64,000 bases of DNA. Source: Streptomyces sp. KL109B. Lineage in GTDB: Bacteria; Actinomycetota; Actinomycetes; Streptomycetales; Streptomycetaceae. This document shows positions 8,000 to 15,976 of the stretch, in pieces (within the stretch, counting starts at the first letter, position 1; each line of letters opens with the position of its first letter). The notes beneath the pieces are model-generated. The model ran no database searches. It saw nothing but the letters and a program-made list of their open reading frames with translations, and had not been told where the DNA came from. The position numbers and the translations under genes are program-made. Location of the stretch: positions 62,001 through 126,000 of the forward strand of contig NZ_JASERL010000013.1 of NCBI RefSeq assembly GCF_030766935.1. The letters are read 5' to 3'.

Positions 8000-8827
8000 G
8001 TGGCTGAACCCCAAGGTCTCATCACCATCGACGACCCCGACGACCCGCGCCTGTCCGACTACACGGGCCTGACCGACGTAGAACTGCGTCGCAAACGCGA
8101 ACCGGCCGAGGGCCTCTTCATCGCCGAAGGCGAGAAGGTCATCCGGCGCGCCAAGCTCGCCGGGTACGAGATGCGCTCGATGCTGCTCTCCGCGAAGTGG
8201 GTCGACGTCATGCGCGACGTCATCGACGAGGTCCCCGCCCCGGTCTACGCGGTCGCCCCCGACCTGGCCGAACAGGTCACGGGCTACCACGTGCACCGCG
8301 GCGCCCTCGCCTCCATGCAGCGCAAACCGCTCCCCACCGCCGACGAACTCCTCACCACCGCCCGCCGCGTGGTCGTCATGGAGTCGGTCAACGACCACAC
8401 CAACATCGGCGCCATCTTCCGATCGGCCGCCGCCCTCGGCATGGACGCGGTACTCCTGTCCCCCGACTGCGCGGACCCGCTGTACCGCCGCTCCGTGAAG
8501 GTCTCCATGGGCGCGGTCTTCTCCGTCCCGTACGCGCGTCTGGACGCCTGGCCGAAGTCCCTGGAGACCGTCCGCGACGCGGGCTTCGAACTCCTCGCGC
8601 TCACCCCCGCCGAACAGGCCAAGTCCCTGGACGAGGTGGCACCGCACCGCATGGACCGGGTCGCGCTGATGCTCGGCGCGGAGGGCGAGGGCCTGTCGAC
8701 CAAGGCCCTGATGGCGGCGGACGAATGGGTCCGCATCCCGATGGCCCACGGAGTCGACTCGCTCAACGTGGGCGCGGCGGCAGCCGTCGCCTTCTACGCC
8801 GTCGCGACGGGCCGCCCCGAACTCTGA
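8000..8827 (+). CDS. TrmH/SpoU-family RNA 2'-O-methyltransferase
   Basis: A 275-aa protein with the SPOUT fold order: an N-terminal substrate-binding region (about 1-115), then motif 1 E-S-V-N-D-H-T-N-I-G-A-I-F-R-S-A-A near 127-143, motif 2 L-M-L-G-A-E-G-E-G-L and motif 3 I-P-M-A-H-G-V-D-S-L-N-V-G-A-A-A-A-V-A at the C-terminus, where the SAM knot forms. The conserved N and R of motif 1 are present. Such enzymes methylate ribose 2'-OH in rRNA or tRNA; some Streptomyces paralogues give resistance to ribosome-targeting antibiotics, but the target here is unknown. The GTG at 8000 was taken because the domain begins soon after and there is no better start. Confidence 0.88.
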   Translation: MAEPQGLITIDDPDDPRLSDYTGLTDVELRRKREPAEGLFIAEGEKVIRRAKLAGYEMRSMLLSAKWVDVMRDVIDEVPAPVYAVAPDLAEQVTGYHVHRGALASMQRKPLPTADELLTTARRVVVMESVNDHTNIGAIFRSAAALGMDAVLLSPDCADPLYRRSVKVSMGAVFSVPYARLDAWPKSLETVRDAGFELLALTPAEQAKSLDEVAPHRMDRVALMLGAEGEGLSTKALMAADEWVRIPMAHGVDSLNVGAAAAVAFYAVATGRPEL

Positions 8828-8831
8828 GCGG

Positions 8832-10157
8832 CTAGCTTTCAGGAAGCGGCAGCGCCCGCGCGGAACTTGTCGTCCTCTGTACGTCGCTGTCGCCGCCCAG
8901 GCCGCGCGTCGGCCCCTGGCAGCCCTGCGCCGCCGCGATCGCCAGCGCCACCAGCAGCGTCACCACCACGAACACGAACAGCCGCTGCCGCAGCAGCCGC
9001 GGGTTCGCGGGCCGCAGCTTCTTCCCGCCGCCCGTGCCGTTCGTCCGCGGCGCGGGACGGCCCGCGCCGCTGCGCGGCCCCGACCTGCCGTTGCTGCCGG
9101 GGCGGCTGTTGGTGTTCCGGGCGGGCCCCGAACCGTTGCTCCTGCCGTTGCTGGGGCGCGGCGCGGGCGTCCCCGGCTGCGTACGCCGCTGGGTGCGCTG
9201 ACCCTCGTACGTCGCGTGCTGGTCGGCGATCCGCCCCGTCGGCCGGTCCTGCTCGGCCGTGCGCGGCGTGGGCGGGCGCGGCTCCGTGACGACGCCCTGC
9301 GCCTCGCGGGCCGCGATCTCCTTGAGCCGCAGCGACAGTTGCAGCGTGCTGGGCCGCTCCTCCGGATCCTTCGCGAGGCAGGCCCGCAGCAGCGGCGCGA
9401 GCGCGTCCGGCACCCCGGCCAGCTGCGCCTCCTCGTGTACGACGCGGTAGAGCATGACCTCGGAACTGCCGTGCCCGAAGGGCGAGTCGCCCATCGCCGT
9501 GTACGCGAGCGTGGCCCCGAGGGCGAACACATCCGTCGCCGGGGTCACGGCGGCGCCCCGCACCTGCTCGGGCGCGAGGAACCCGGGGGAGCCGACGGCG
9601 GTCCCCACGTGCGTCAGCGTCGAAGCGCCCGTCGCCCACGCGATACCGAAGTCGATGATCCGCGGCCCCTTCGGGGACAGCAGAATGTTCGACGGCTTGA
9701 GGTCCCGGTGCACGACCCCCGCCTCATGAACGGCGACGAGCCCCTCCGACAGGGCGGCGCCGACGGCCGCCACATCGGAAGCCGCGAGCGGACCCTCCTC
9801 CGCCACCTTGTCGTGCAGCGAGGGACCCGGCACGTACTGCGTCGCGAACCACGGCCGCTCGGCCTCCAGATCGGCGGCGACGAGCCGGGCCGTGCAGCCG
9901 CCGCGGATCCGCCGCGCGGCGGACACCTCGCGCGCGAACCGCGACCTGAACTCCTGATCCTCCGCCAGATCCGGCCTGATCACCTTCAGCGCGACCCGCT
10001 GTCCGCGCCGGTCGGAGCCGAGATAGACGACACCCATCCCGCCGGCTCCCAGGCGTCTGTGAAGCCTGAACGAGCCGACGACGCGCGGGTCCTCGCGCCT
10101 CAGGCGCATCATCGCCATGTCCATCCCCGCTGCTGCCCGGTCCGTCTGACGAGCCAC
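8832..10157 (-). CDS. Membrane-anchored Ser/Thr protein kinase without PASTA domains
   Basis: A 441-aa PknB-type kinase. The N-lobe has the glycine loop G-A-G-G-M-G at 37-42 and the ATP lysine K58 in V-A-L-K-V-I; the catalytic loop is H-R-D-L-K-P-S-N at 150-157, D-F-G at 169-171, and the activation segment ends in L-A-P-E-Q. After the kinase domain (to about 285) comes a basic, Pro/Gly/Asn-rich juxtamembrane linker, one membrane helix about 392-412, and a tail of only about 30 residues outside. So it lacks the PASTA repeats or sensor domains found in many relatives. The ATG at 10155-10157 was kept; an internal ATG 11 codons later is equally possible. Its stop lies 5 nt from that of the convergent rRNA methylase. 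Confidence 0.9.
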   Translation of the reverse strand: MARQTDRAAAGMDMAMMRLRREDPRVVGSFRLHRRLGAGGMGVVYLGSDRRGQRVALKVIRPDLAEDQEFRSRFAREVSAARRIRGGCTARLVAADLEAERPWFATQYVPGPSLHDKVAEEGPLAASDVAAVGAALSEGLVAVHEAGVVHRDLKPSNILLSPKGPRIIDFGIAWATGASTLTHVGTAVGSPGFLAPEQVRGAAVTPATDVFALGATLAYTAMGDSPFGHGSSEVMLYRVVHEEAQLAGVPDALAPLLRACLAKDPEERPSTLQLSLRLKEIAAREAQGVVTEPRPPTPRTAEQDRPTGRIADQHATYEGQRTQRRTQPGTPAPRPSNGRSNGSGPARNTNSRPGSNGRSGPRSGAGRPAPRTNGTGGGKKLRPANPRLLRQRLFVFVVVTLLVALAIAAAQGCQGPTRGLGGDSDVQRTTSSARALPLPES

Positions 10158-10323
10158 AGCTTACGTTTTCGCGCACGGCGGCGCGCAGAGGCCGCGCCCT
10201 CACGCCGGATTCGATTGTCAGTGCCCGGTGGGAAACTTGAGAGGTGGTCAGGGAGCGCGGGAGCGGGGCGCCTTGGCAATCGTCCCGTTCTCAACAAGGC
10301 GGCGCCAAAGGGGGATTGGACCC

Positions 10324-10599
10324 ATGAAGGGTGACCGGGTCGAGATAGTCGTGGACGCCGGGGACACGACGCGCACGTACGAGGTGGTGGCCGGCAGGGC
10401 GGGCCGAAGGGTCGAGACGGCGGTGCGCAGGGGGGTGGTGGAAGTGAGCGAAGTCACCCGCTCCGGATCCGTGGTGCGCACCGCGCGCTTCATGGCGACC
10501 CGGGTCCTCGCCCTGGTAGAACACCCCGTCCCACGCGAGGATCCCGCCGAACGGGAGGCCCGCGTCGGCCGCCCCCTCGGGGTCATCCCCGAGTCCTAG
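10324..10599 (+). CDS. Conserved hypothetical small protein (91 aa)
   Basis: A 91-aa soluble protein with a beta-rich, charged sequence (R-V-E-I-V-V-D-A-G at the start, then V-V-E-V-S-E-V-T-R-S-G) and no motif I can assign. The ATG at 10324 follows AAAGGGGGA by about 6 nt. It lies head-to-head with the kinase gene, 166 nt away, so the two may share a promoter region. The codon use matches its neighbours, which argues for a real gene. Function unknown. Confidence 0.7.
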   Translation: MKGDRVEIVVDAGDTTRTYEVVAGRAGRRVETAVRRGVVEVSEVTRSGSVVRTARFMATRVLALVEHPVPREDPAEREARVGRPLGVIPES

Positions 10600-10771
10600 G
10601 CCCTGGTCTCCACCCAGGGGAGTACGTGGGGTGCGCACGGTCATCCTCCGGGAGGCCCGGCAATCGGTACGAGGGCATGACGCCTCGGCCGCCCCGCACT
10701 CATAGATTTGAGGTCAAGCGGCGGGTGCAGCACTCGTCCCCCGAGGTCAGGCACTCGCCGCTTGCCAAACT

Positions 10772-10799
10772 CAAGAAGTCACAAGCAAGAAGTCACAAG
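10772..10799 (+). repeat. 14-bp tandem direct repeat upstream of a small membrane protein gene
   Basis: CAAGAAGTCACAAG occurs twice in a row (10772-10785 and 10786-10799) in an unusually A-rich stretch 37 nt before the next start codon. It could be a regulator site or part of the leader. Confidence 0.7.
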
Positions 10800-10835
10800 G
10801 ACGCAAGAACTCAAGATTTCGACCGGGAGAGGGCC

Positions 10836-11018
10836 ATGGCGGACACGGCACCGCGCACCACAGCACTGCGCACACGGCCCCACCGGGCCGACCGCCGGCA
10901 CCCGCTGGTGGCCACGGCCATGGTTCTCCCTCTCGCGGCCCTGCTCGTCGTCGTGTTCGGCGGCTGGGACGCGATGGTCACACAGGCGTCGTCCGTGGGC
11001 GTGATGCTGGGGCGCTGA
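10836..11018 (+). CDS. Small single-pass membrane protein (60 aa)
   Basis: A 60-aa protein: a basic N-terminus with several Arg and His, then one membrane helix (about residues 26-45: V-A-T-A-M-V-L-P-L-A-A-L-L-V-V-V-F-G), then a short tail. The ATG at 10836 is preceded by GGGAGAGGG, a good ribosome site. It is followed 87 nt later by a very strong terminator, so it appears to be a monocistronic unit. I do not recognise the family; many Streptomyces carry such small membrane proteins. Confidence 0.6.
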   Translation: MADTAPRTTALRTRPHRADRRHPLVATAMVLPLAALLVVVFGGWDAMVTQASSVGVMLGR

Positions 11019-11105
11019 GCGGCGCTCCCAGGCCCGGAAGAGCGGTCCGGGCGGGGACATCCGGCCATGAAACCCCGTGGGGACGGGGGTGCGGCGGACG
11101 GCACA

Positions 11106-11149
11106 AATGCTGCGCGCAGCTGGGGAGCTGCGCGCAGCATTATTTTTTG
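11106..11149 (+). terminator. Very strong intrinsic terminator with 16-bp perfect stem and T-run
   Basis: AATGCTGCGCGCAGCT at 11106-11121 pairs perfectly with its complement at 11126-11141 around a GGGG loop, followed by ATTTTTTG. Each arm itself holds the palindrome CTGCGCGCAG. A true T-tract is rare in Streptomyces terminators. Confidence 0.92.
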
Positions 11150-11198
11150 CCATTTCCCGGCCGCACGGCGGGGGAGCGCCACCCGTAGGCTGCGGCCC

Positions 11199-12149
11199 GT
11201 GAGCACGCACATCCTTCCCGCGCTGAGGGCCGAGGCCCGAGGCGCGGCCCACCCGCCGGGCATCTCCTGCGTCTGCGGCGCCACCACCCTCGCCGACCGC
11301 CCCGACGCCACGGTGGTCCGGCACGGCGACACCGTCGCCAAGGCCCACGCCCCCGGCACCGAGCGGGCCGAGCTGGACCTGCGCCTCGCCGTGGCCGCCC
11401 ACCCCGACCTCGGCGGCGTACTGCTGCGCCCCCTGCGCCCGACGGCCGCCGCCCTGGACGACCGCCTCGTCACGTTCTGGCCGCACGGCACCCCCGTCGA
11501 CCCGGACCACCCGGAACTCGCCCCCTGGGAGGAGGCCGCCACCCTCCTCGCCCGCCTCCACACCACCCCGGCCCACCAACTGCCGCCCGCGCTCCCGCCG
11601 ATGCGCGGCCCGGCCAAGGCGGCCCGCGCCGTGGCCCGCCTCCATGCCTCGGCCCCCGCCCACCCCGCCGCACGCCCCATCGAAGCCGCCTGGCGCGCCC
11701 TGCCGCCCTGGGCCCGCGCCGAGGCCCCGTACGCGCACGCGAGCGCCCTCTGCCACGGTGATCTGCACCTCGGCCAGCTCGTCCGGCACCCCGCCGACTC
11801 CGGCGCCTGGACGCTGATCGACGTCGACGACCTCGGAATCGGCGACCCCGCCTGGGACTTGGCCCGCCCCGCCGCCTGGTTCGCCTGCGGCCTCCTCGCC
11901 CCCGAGGACTGGGCCCGCTTCCTCACCGCCTACCAACGCACAGGCGGCGCAAAGGAACTGACCCTCCCCGACCCCTGGCCCGCCCTCGACGTCCCCGCCC
12001 GCGCCCTCACCGTGCAGACCGCCGCGCTCGCCGTGGCGAAGGCCACCGACGCGGGCCGCGCGCTCGACGAGGTGGAGGAGGCGGTCGTCGACGCCTGCGC
12101 CCGAATGGCATCCGTCCCGCCGCGGTTGGAGAACGAACTGGCCAAGTAG
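11199..12149 (+). CDS. Aminoglycoside-phosphotransferase-family kinase
   Basis: A 316-aa protein of the APH/choline-kinase fold. The catalytic loop is L-C-H-G-D-L-H-L-G-Q-L-V (Brenner motif H-G-D) and the metal-binding motif is I-D-V-D-D-L-G-I-G-D-P-A-W-D-L. These residues are intact, so it should be an active small-molecule kinase; the substrate cannot be told and resistance is not implied. The GTG at 11199 was chosen because TAGGCT at 11186-11191 places a leaderless transcript start on it, and because the longer frame would cross the strong terminator at 11106-11149. Confidence 0.8.
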   Translation: MSTHILPALRAEARGAAHPPGISCVCGATTLADRPDATVVRHGDTVAKAHAPGTERAELDLRLAVAAHPDLGGVLLRPLRPTAAALDDRLVTFWPHGTPVDPDHPELAPWEEAATLLARLHTTPAHQLPPALPPMRGPAKAARAVARLHASAPAHPAARPIEAAWRALPPWARAEAPYAHASALCHGDLHLGQLVRHPADSGAWTLIDVDDLGIGDPAWDLARPAAWFACGLLAPEDWARFLTAYQRTGGAKELTLPDPWPALDVPARALTVQTAALAVAKATDAGRALDEVEEAVVDACARMASVPPRLENELAK

Positions 12150-12218
12150 GGTGCCGTGGAAGGAAGCCGGGAAGTGTTCCGGCGAAGCGACACCGAACGG
12201 CAGGGAGTTGAGCCGAGC

Positions 12219-12518
12219 ATGCAGTGTCCCAAGTGTCACGCACCGATGCACACGTACAACCGCAATGGCGTCCAGATCGAGCAGTGCAGCGGTTGCCGCG
12301 GGATATTCCTGGACTACGGCGAGCTGGAGTCGCTGACCCGCATGGAGGCGCAGTGGAGCCAGCAGGCCCCGCCGCCCCCGCCCGCCCCGCAGGCCTACCC
12401 GGCACCGGCCCCCGCCGCCCCGGCCTGGGGAGCCCCGCACCACGGCGGCCACCACGGTCACCATGGCCACCACGGTCACCACAACCGTGGCTTCGGCCGG
12501 ATGCTGTTCTCCTCCTGA
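12219..12518 (+). CDS. Zinc-ribbon protein (TFIIB-type) with His/Gly-rich tail
   Basis: A 99-aa protein. Residues 1-45 form a zinc ribbon with C3-x2-C6 and a second C-S-G-C-R-G-I-F-L-D-Y-G-E-L-E knuckle, the hallmark of the small zf-TFIIB family. A Pro/Ala linker (about 49-72) leads to a tail with H-H-G-G-H-H-G-H-H-G-H-H-G-H-H, which could bind Ni or Zn. The ATG at 12219 lies 9 nt after GGGAG. Family members are widespread but their role is unknown. It may be co-transcribed with the kinase gene 69 nt upstream. Confidence 0.8.
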   Translation: MQCPKCHAPMHTYNRNGVQIEQCSGCRGIFLDYGELESLTRMEAQWSQQAPPPPPAPQAYPAPAPAAPAWGAPHHGGHHGHHGHHGHHNRGFGRMLFSS

Positions 12519-12534
12519 ACGGCCGCACAGCACG

Positions 12535-12569
12535 AAGAAGCCCCCGGTCGGAAGGACCGGGGGCTTCTT
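12535..12569. terminator. Bidirectional hairpin terminator between zinc-ribbon gene and tRNA array
   Basis: AAGAAGCCCCCGGTC at 12535-12549 pairs perfectly with GACCGGGGGCTTCTT at 12555-12569 (15 bp, GGAAG loop). It serves the plus-strand gene and also lies just past the 3' end of the minus-strand tRNAs. Confidence 0.88.
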
Positions 12570-12574
12570 GCTGG

Positions 12575-12646
12575 TGCGCGATACTGGGATTGAACCAGTG
12601 ACCTCTTCCGTGTCAGGGAAGCGCTCTCCCGCTGAGCTAATCGCGC
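12575..12646 (-). tRNA. tRNA-Val (GAC)
   Basis: Cloverleaf with acceptor GCGCGAT/ATCGCGC, discriminator A, anticodon loop CTGACAC (anticodon GAC) and T-loop TTCAATC. The bases at 12572-12574 encode a 3' CCA. Last gene of a minus-strand five-tRNA array. Confidence 0.97.
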
Positions 12647-12665
12647 GGGAACCCTCAAGGGGCAG

Positions 12666-12737
12666 TGGACGATACTGGGATTGAACCAGTGACCTCTTCC
12701 GTGTCAGGGAAGCGCTCTCCCGCTGAGCTAATCGTCC
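12666..12737 (-). tRNA. tRNA-Val (GAC), variant acceptor stem
   Basis: Same body and GAC anticodon as its neighbours but acceptor GGACGAT/ATCGTCC: two base pairs are swapped with full compensation. No encoded CCA. Confidence 0.97.
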
Positions 12738-12761
12738 GGGATGGAAGCCTTGCGGCTCCAG

Positions 12762-12833
12762 TGCGCGATACTGGGATTGAACCAGTGACCTCTTCCGTGT
12801 CAGGGAAGCGCTCTCCCGCTGAGCTAATCGCGC
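12762..12833 (-). tRNA. tRNA-Val (GAC)
   Basis: Identical in its mature part to the copy at 12575-12646, but without an encoded CCA (next bases are CT). Confidence 0.97.
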
Positions 12834-12837
12834 TTGG

Positions 12838-12908
12838 AGGTGGAGACGGGATTTGAACCCGTGTAGACGGCTTTGCAGGCCGTTGCCTCGCCTCTCGGCC
12901 ACTCCACC
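12838..12908 (-). tRNA. tRNA-Cys (GCA)
   Basis: Acceptor GGTGGAG/CTCCACC, discriminator U, anticodon loop CTGCAAA (anticodon GCA). CCA is encoded at 12835-12837, only 1 nt from the next tRNA-Val gene, so the transcript must be processed tightly here. Confidence 0.97.
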
Positions 12909-12945
12909 AGGAGCGTGGGGGTTCGGGAAGATCCCCCACATCCTG

Positions 12946-13018
12946 AGCGAACGACCGGGTTCGAACCGGCGACCTCAACCTTGGCAAGGTTGCGCTCTAC
13001 CAACTGAGCTACGTTCGC
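12946..13018 (-). tRNA. tRNA-Gly (GCC)
   Basis: Acceptor GCGAACG/CGTTCGC, anticodon loop TTGCCAA (anticodon GCC), T-loop TTCGAAC. First gene of the minus-strand array, so the array promoter should lie between 13019 and 13173. Confidence 0.97.
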
Positions 13019-13173
13019 GTGTCTTTCCGTTTCGCTTCCGCGTCCCGGCGACGTGTTGAACTCTAGCGGATTCCTGGGCCAGCACAAAAACGCGTTTGCG
13101 CAGCGTGCTGCGGTGCCACCGGCGAAGGTCCTGCTCAGGTGGGCCTCCCGGCACCCGACCTAGACTCGGCGAC

Positions 13174-14208
13174 GTGCACACTCTCCCTGCTCTCGCCCGC
13201 TTCGGCGAGCTCGTCGCGACCGACCTGCGTGACGTCACCAGTGATCCCGCCGCCCTCGACTCCACCGGCTTCTGGGCGGTCTGCGCCGACTTCGAGGGGC
13301 GCCTGACCTGCGCCCGCTTCGGCGACGTCCGCAGCGCACCGGTGCCCGCCCCGCGCCCCGGTGGCTGGCCAGGACCGGCGCCGACGCACTGGACGTCGTC
13401 CCTCGACCACGCCGCGTACACGGAGGGTGTGCGCCGCATACGCGCCCAGATCGCGACCGGCGGGGTCTACCAGGCCAACCTCTGCCGCGTGCTCTCCGCA
13501 CCCATATCCCCGTACGCGGATGTGGACGCCCTCACCGCCCTCCTCGCGCGCGGGAACCCGGCGCCGTACGCGGGCACCGTCCGGATCCCCGGTCATGGCG
13601 TGGAGGTCGCGACGGCCTCGCCCGAGCTGTTCCTGCGCAGGGACGGCCGGATCGTCGAGTCGGGGCCGATCAAGGGCACCGGGCGCACCGAGGACGACCT
13701 CCTCGACAAGGACCACGCCGAGAACGTGATGATCGTCGACCTGGTCCGCAACGACCTCGGCGTCGTCTGCGCCACCGGCAGCGTGACCGTCCCCGACCTG
13801 TGCGTGGTCGAGAAGCACCCGGGGCTCGTGCACCTCGTCTCGACCGTGCGCGGCGAGCTGCCCGAGGCGGCCGGCTGGCCCGAGCTGCTCGACGCCGCCT
13901 TCCCGCCCGGCTCCGTCACCGGCGCCCCGAAGTCCAGCGCCCTGCGGATCATCGACGAGCTGGAGACGGCGCCGCGCGGCCCCTACTGCGGAGGCATCGG
14001 CTGGGTCGACGCGGACCGGGGGACCGGCGAACTGGCCGTCGGGATCCGCACCTTCTGGATCGACCGCGGCGCGGACGGCGACTTCCTTCGCTTCGGCACC
14101 GGCGCCGGGATCACCTGGGGCTCCGACCCGGAGCGCGAGTGGCGGGAGACCGAGCTTAAGGCGTCGCGGCTGCTGGCGGTAGCGTCGGGAACGTACACAG
14201 ATTCGTAG
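13174..14208 (+). CDS. pabB: Aminodeoxychorismate synthase component I (chorismate-binding)
   Basis: A 344-aa chorismate-utilising enzyme. The chorismate-binding core spans about 95-335 with Y-Q-A-N-L-C-R, S-P-E-L-F-L, the segment P-I-K-G-T-G-R-T, the metal site E-N-V-M-I-V-D-L-V-R-N-D-L-G, and P-G-S-V-T-G-A-P-K. It aminates chorismate to 4-amino-4-deoxychorismate for folate. The N-terminal domain is shorter than in full-length PabB/TrpE. The P-I-K-G motif is the one used by PabB rather than the A-L-A-G or P-I-A-G of anthranilate synthases. GTG at 13174 follows TAGACT at 13161-13166 by 7 nt, indicating a leaderless mRNA. The aminotransferase-IV gene 13 nt downstream completes the pathway. Confidence 0.9.
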   Translation: MHTLPALARFGELVATDLRDVTSDPAALDSTGFWAVCADFEGRLTCARFGDVRSAPVPAPRPGGWPGPAPTHWTSSLDHAAYTEGVRRIRAQIATGGVYQANLCRVLSAPISPYADVDALTALLARGNPAPYAGTVRIPGHGVEVATASPELFLRRDGRIVESGPIKGTGRTEDDLLDKDHAENVMIVDLVRNDLGVVCATGSVTVPDLCVVEKHPGLVHLVSTVRGELPEAAGWPELLDAAFPPGSVTGAPKSSALRIIDELETAPRGPYCGGIGWVDADRGTGELAVGIRTFWIDRGADGDFLRFGTGAGITWGSDPEREWRETELKASRLLAVASGTYTDS

Positions 14209-14221
14209 GAGGCGGGAACCC

Positions 14222-15046
14222 GTGAAGATCTGGCTCGACGGCCGGCTGCAGGACACCGAGACGGCGCGCGTTTCCGTCTTCGACCACGGGCTCACCGTGG
14301 GCGACGGCATCTTCGAGACGGTCAAGGCCGTCGACGGCAAGCCGTTCGCGCTCACCCGGCACCTCGACCGGCTCGCCCGCTCGGCCCGCGGACTCGGCCT
14401 GCCCGAGCCCGACCTCGACGAGGTGCGCCGCGCCTGCGCCGCCGTCCTCGACGCGAACCCGATGGCCCTCGGCCGCCTCCGCATCACCTACACCGGCGGC
14501 CTCTCGCCCCTCGGCTCCGACCGCGGCGAGCACGGCGCCACGCTCGTCGTCGCCCTCGGCGAGACCACGCGGCGCCCCGACACCACCGCCGTGGTCACCG
14601 TCCCGTGGACCCGCAACGAGCGCGGCGCCCTCGCGGGCCTGAAGAGCACCTCGTACGCGGAGAACGTCGTCGCCCTGGCCCGTGCCCGCGAACTCGGAGC
14701 CACCGAGGCCCTGTTCGCGAACACTGTGGGGCAGCTGTGCGAGGGCACGGGGTCGAACGTCTTCGTCGTCCTCGACGGCGAGATCCACACCCCGCCGCTC
14801 ACCGCGGGCCCGCTGGCCGGCGTCACACGCGCCCTCGCCATCGAGTGGACCGGCGCCAAGGAGACGGACCTGCCGCTCTCCGTGCTCTCGGAGGCCGACG
14901 AGGTGTTCCTGACGTCGACGCTGCGCGACATCCAGGCCGTGCACCGCGTCGACGACCGCGACCTGACGGACGCGCCCGGCCCGGTCACGGCGAAGGCGAT
15001 GCGGGTGTGGGACGAGCGGGCGGCAGACCGCCTTGACCCGTGCTGA
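14222..15046 (+). CDS. pabC: Aminotransferase class IV, probable 4-amino-4-deoxychorismate lyase
   Basis: A 274-aa PLP enzyme of fold type IV: D-H-G-L-T-V-G-D-G-I-F-E-T near residues 20-32, then L-K-S-T-S-Y-A-E-N-V with the PLP lysine at about 141, and E-G-T-G-S-N-V-F-V close to 176. PabC removes pyruvate from aminodeoxychorismate to give p-aminobenzoate. D-amino-acid or branched-chain aminotransferases share the fold, but the direct link to pabB (13 nt) favours the lyase. GTG at 14222 with AGGAGG about 9 nt upstream. Confidence 0.87.
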   Translation: MKIWLDGRLQDTETARVSVFDHGLTVGDGIFETVKAVDGKPFALTRHLDRLARSARGLGLPEPDLDEVRRACAAVLDANPMALGRLRITYTGGLSPLGSDRGEHGATLVVALGETTRRPDTTAVVTVPWTRNERGALAGLKSTSYAENVVALARARELGATEALFANTVGQLCEGTGSNVFVVLDGEIHTPPLTAGPLAGVTRALAIEWTGAKETDLPLSVLSEADEVFLTSTLRDIQAVHRVDDRDLTDAPGPVTAKAMRVWDERAADRLDPC

Positions 15047-15052
15047 TTTGTC

Positions 15053-15070
15053 TCGGGGGATAACCCCCGA
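15053..15070 (+). terminator. Hairpin terminator after pabC
   Basis: TCGGGGG and CCCCCGA pair around an ATAA loop, 6 nt past the stop codon. Confidence 0.65.
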
Positions 15071-15150
15071 ACCCCCAGCCGAAAAGACGGACCGCCCGGC
15101 CCCGTAAAACCCTTGTACCGTCGGTGGTACGGGTGGGTACAACAGCCGTG

Positions 15151-15975
15151 ATGACGACGACCCTGCGGCCGACCGAGCCGCTCCAGCGCACCCCCGACGG
15201 CACACGCTCCCGCCACTACGCGGTGTGCGTGAACAGCCGCCCCGTCGGCACCCTGCACCTCGCCACGCACCCGGTCTTCGGCTCGTCCGTCGCCCAGATC
15301 CAGGATCTGCGCATCGACGAGAAGGACCGGGGGCGCGGGCGCGGCACCGTCGCCGCGCTCGCCGCCGAGGAGGTCGCCCGGTCCTGGAACTGCCGCCGGA
15401 TCGAGACGGCCGTCCCCGCCGACGAGCAGGGCCTGCTCCGCCTCGCGGGCGCGCTCGGCTACGTGGAACGCAATCGGAACATGGCGAAGGACCTGCCGAA
15501 ATCGCCGCCCGCCCTGCCCGAGGGCAGCGTCGGGCGGCGCATGACGGAGACCGAGTACGAGCCCTGGCTCGCGCACACCAAGGCGGGATACGCGCGCACC
15601 TGGGTCGAGCGCGGCGCCACGGAGGAAGAGGCCCGCCAGAAGGCGGACCACGACCACGCCGCACTGCTCCCGGAGGGCGTCGCCACCCCGGACGTACTGC
15701 TCAGCGTGCTGGAGCACGCGGGCGAGAGCGTCGGCACGCTCTGGGTGGCGCAGCGGCCCGACGGCGCGTTCGTCTACGACGTCGAGGTGTCGAACGACCA
15801 CCGGGGGCGCGGCCACGGGCGCTCGCTGATGCTGCTCGCCGAGACCGACTCGATCGCCGCGGGCGCCACCCGCATCGGCCTCAACGTCTTCGCGTACAAC
15901 GCGACCGCCCAGTGCCTCTACGACTCGCTCGGCTACGAGCCGACCCGCTACTTCCTCTACAAACAGCTGCTGTAG
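15151..15975 (+). CDS. GNAT acetyltransferase with two tandem GNAT-like domains
   Basis: A 274-aa protein with two GNAT cores. The first (about 20-110) holds I-D-E-K-D-R-G-R-G-R-G-T-V-A-A-L, and the second (about 125-274) holds V-S-N-D-H-R-G-R-G-H-G-R-S-L-M-L-L, both with the R/Q-x-x-G-x-G/A acetyl-CoA loop. The second also ends in the usual N-x-x-A-x-x-L-Y-x-x-L-G-Y-E motif, so it is likely the catalytic one. Double-GNAT enzymes include mycothiol synthase, but the sequence does not match MshD well enough to name it. ATG at 15151 chosen; the adjacent GTG at 15148 is possible. Confidence 0.82.
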   Translation: MTTTLRPTEPLQRTPDGTRSRHYAVCVNSRPVGTLHLATHPVFGSSVAQIQDLRIDEKDRGRGRGTVAALAAEEVARSWNCRRIETAVPADEQGLLRLAGALGYVERNRNMAKDLPKSPPALPEGSVGRRMTETEYEPWLAHTKAGYARTWVERGATEEEARQKADHDHAALLPEGVATPDVLLSVLEHAGESVGTLWVAQRPDGAFVYDVEVSNDHRGRGHGRSLMLLAETDSIAAGATRIGLNVFAYNATAQCLYDSLGYEPTRYFLYKQLL

Positions 15976-15976
15976 G

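Noticed and set aside
11067-11198. Longer start for the APH-like kinase
   Set aside because: It would translate through the strong terminator at 11106-11149.
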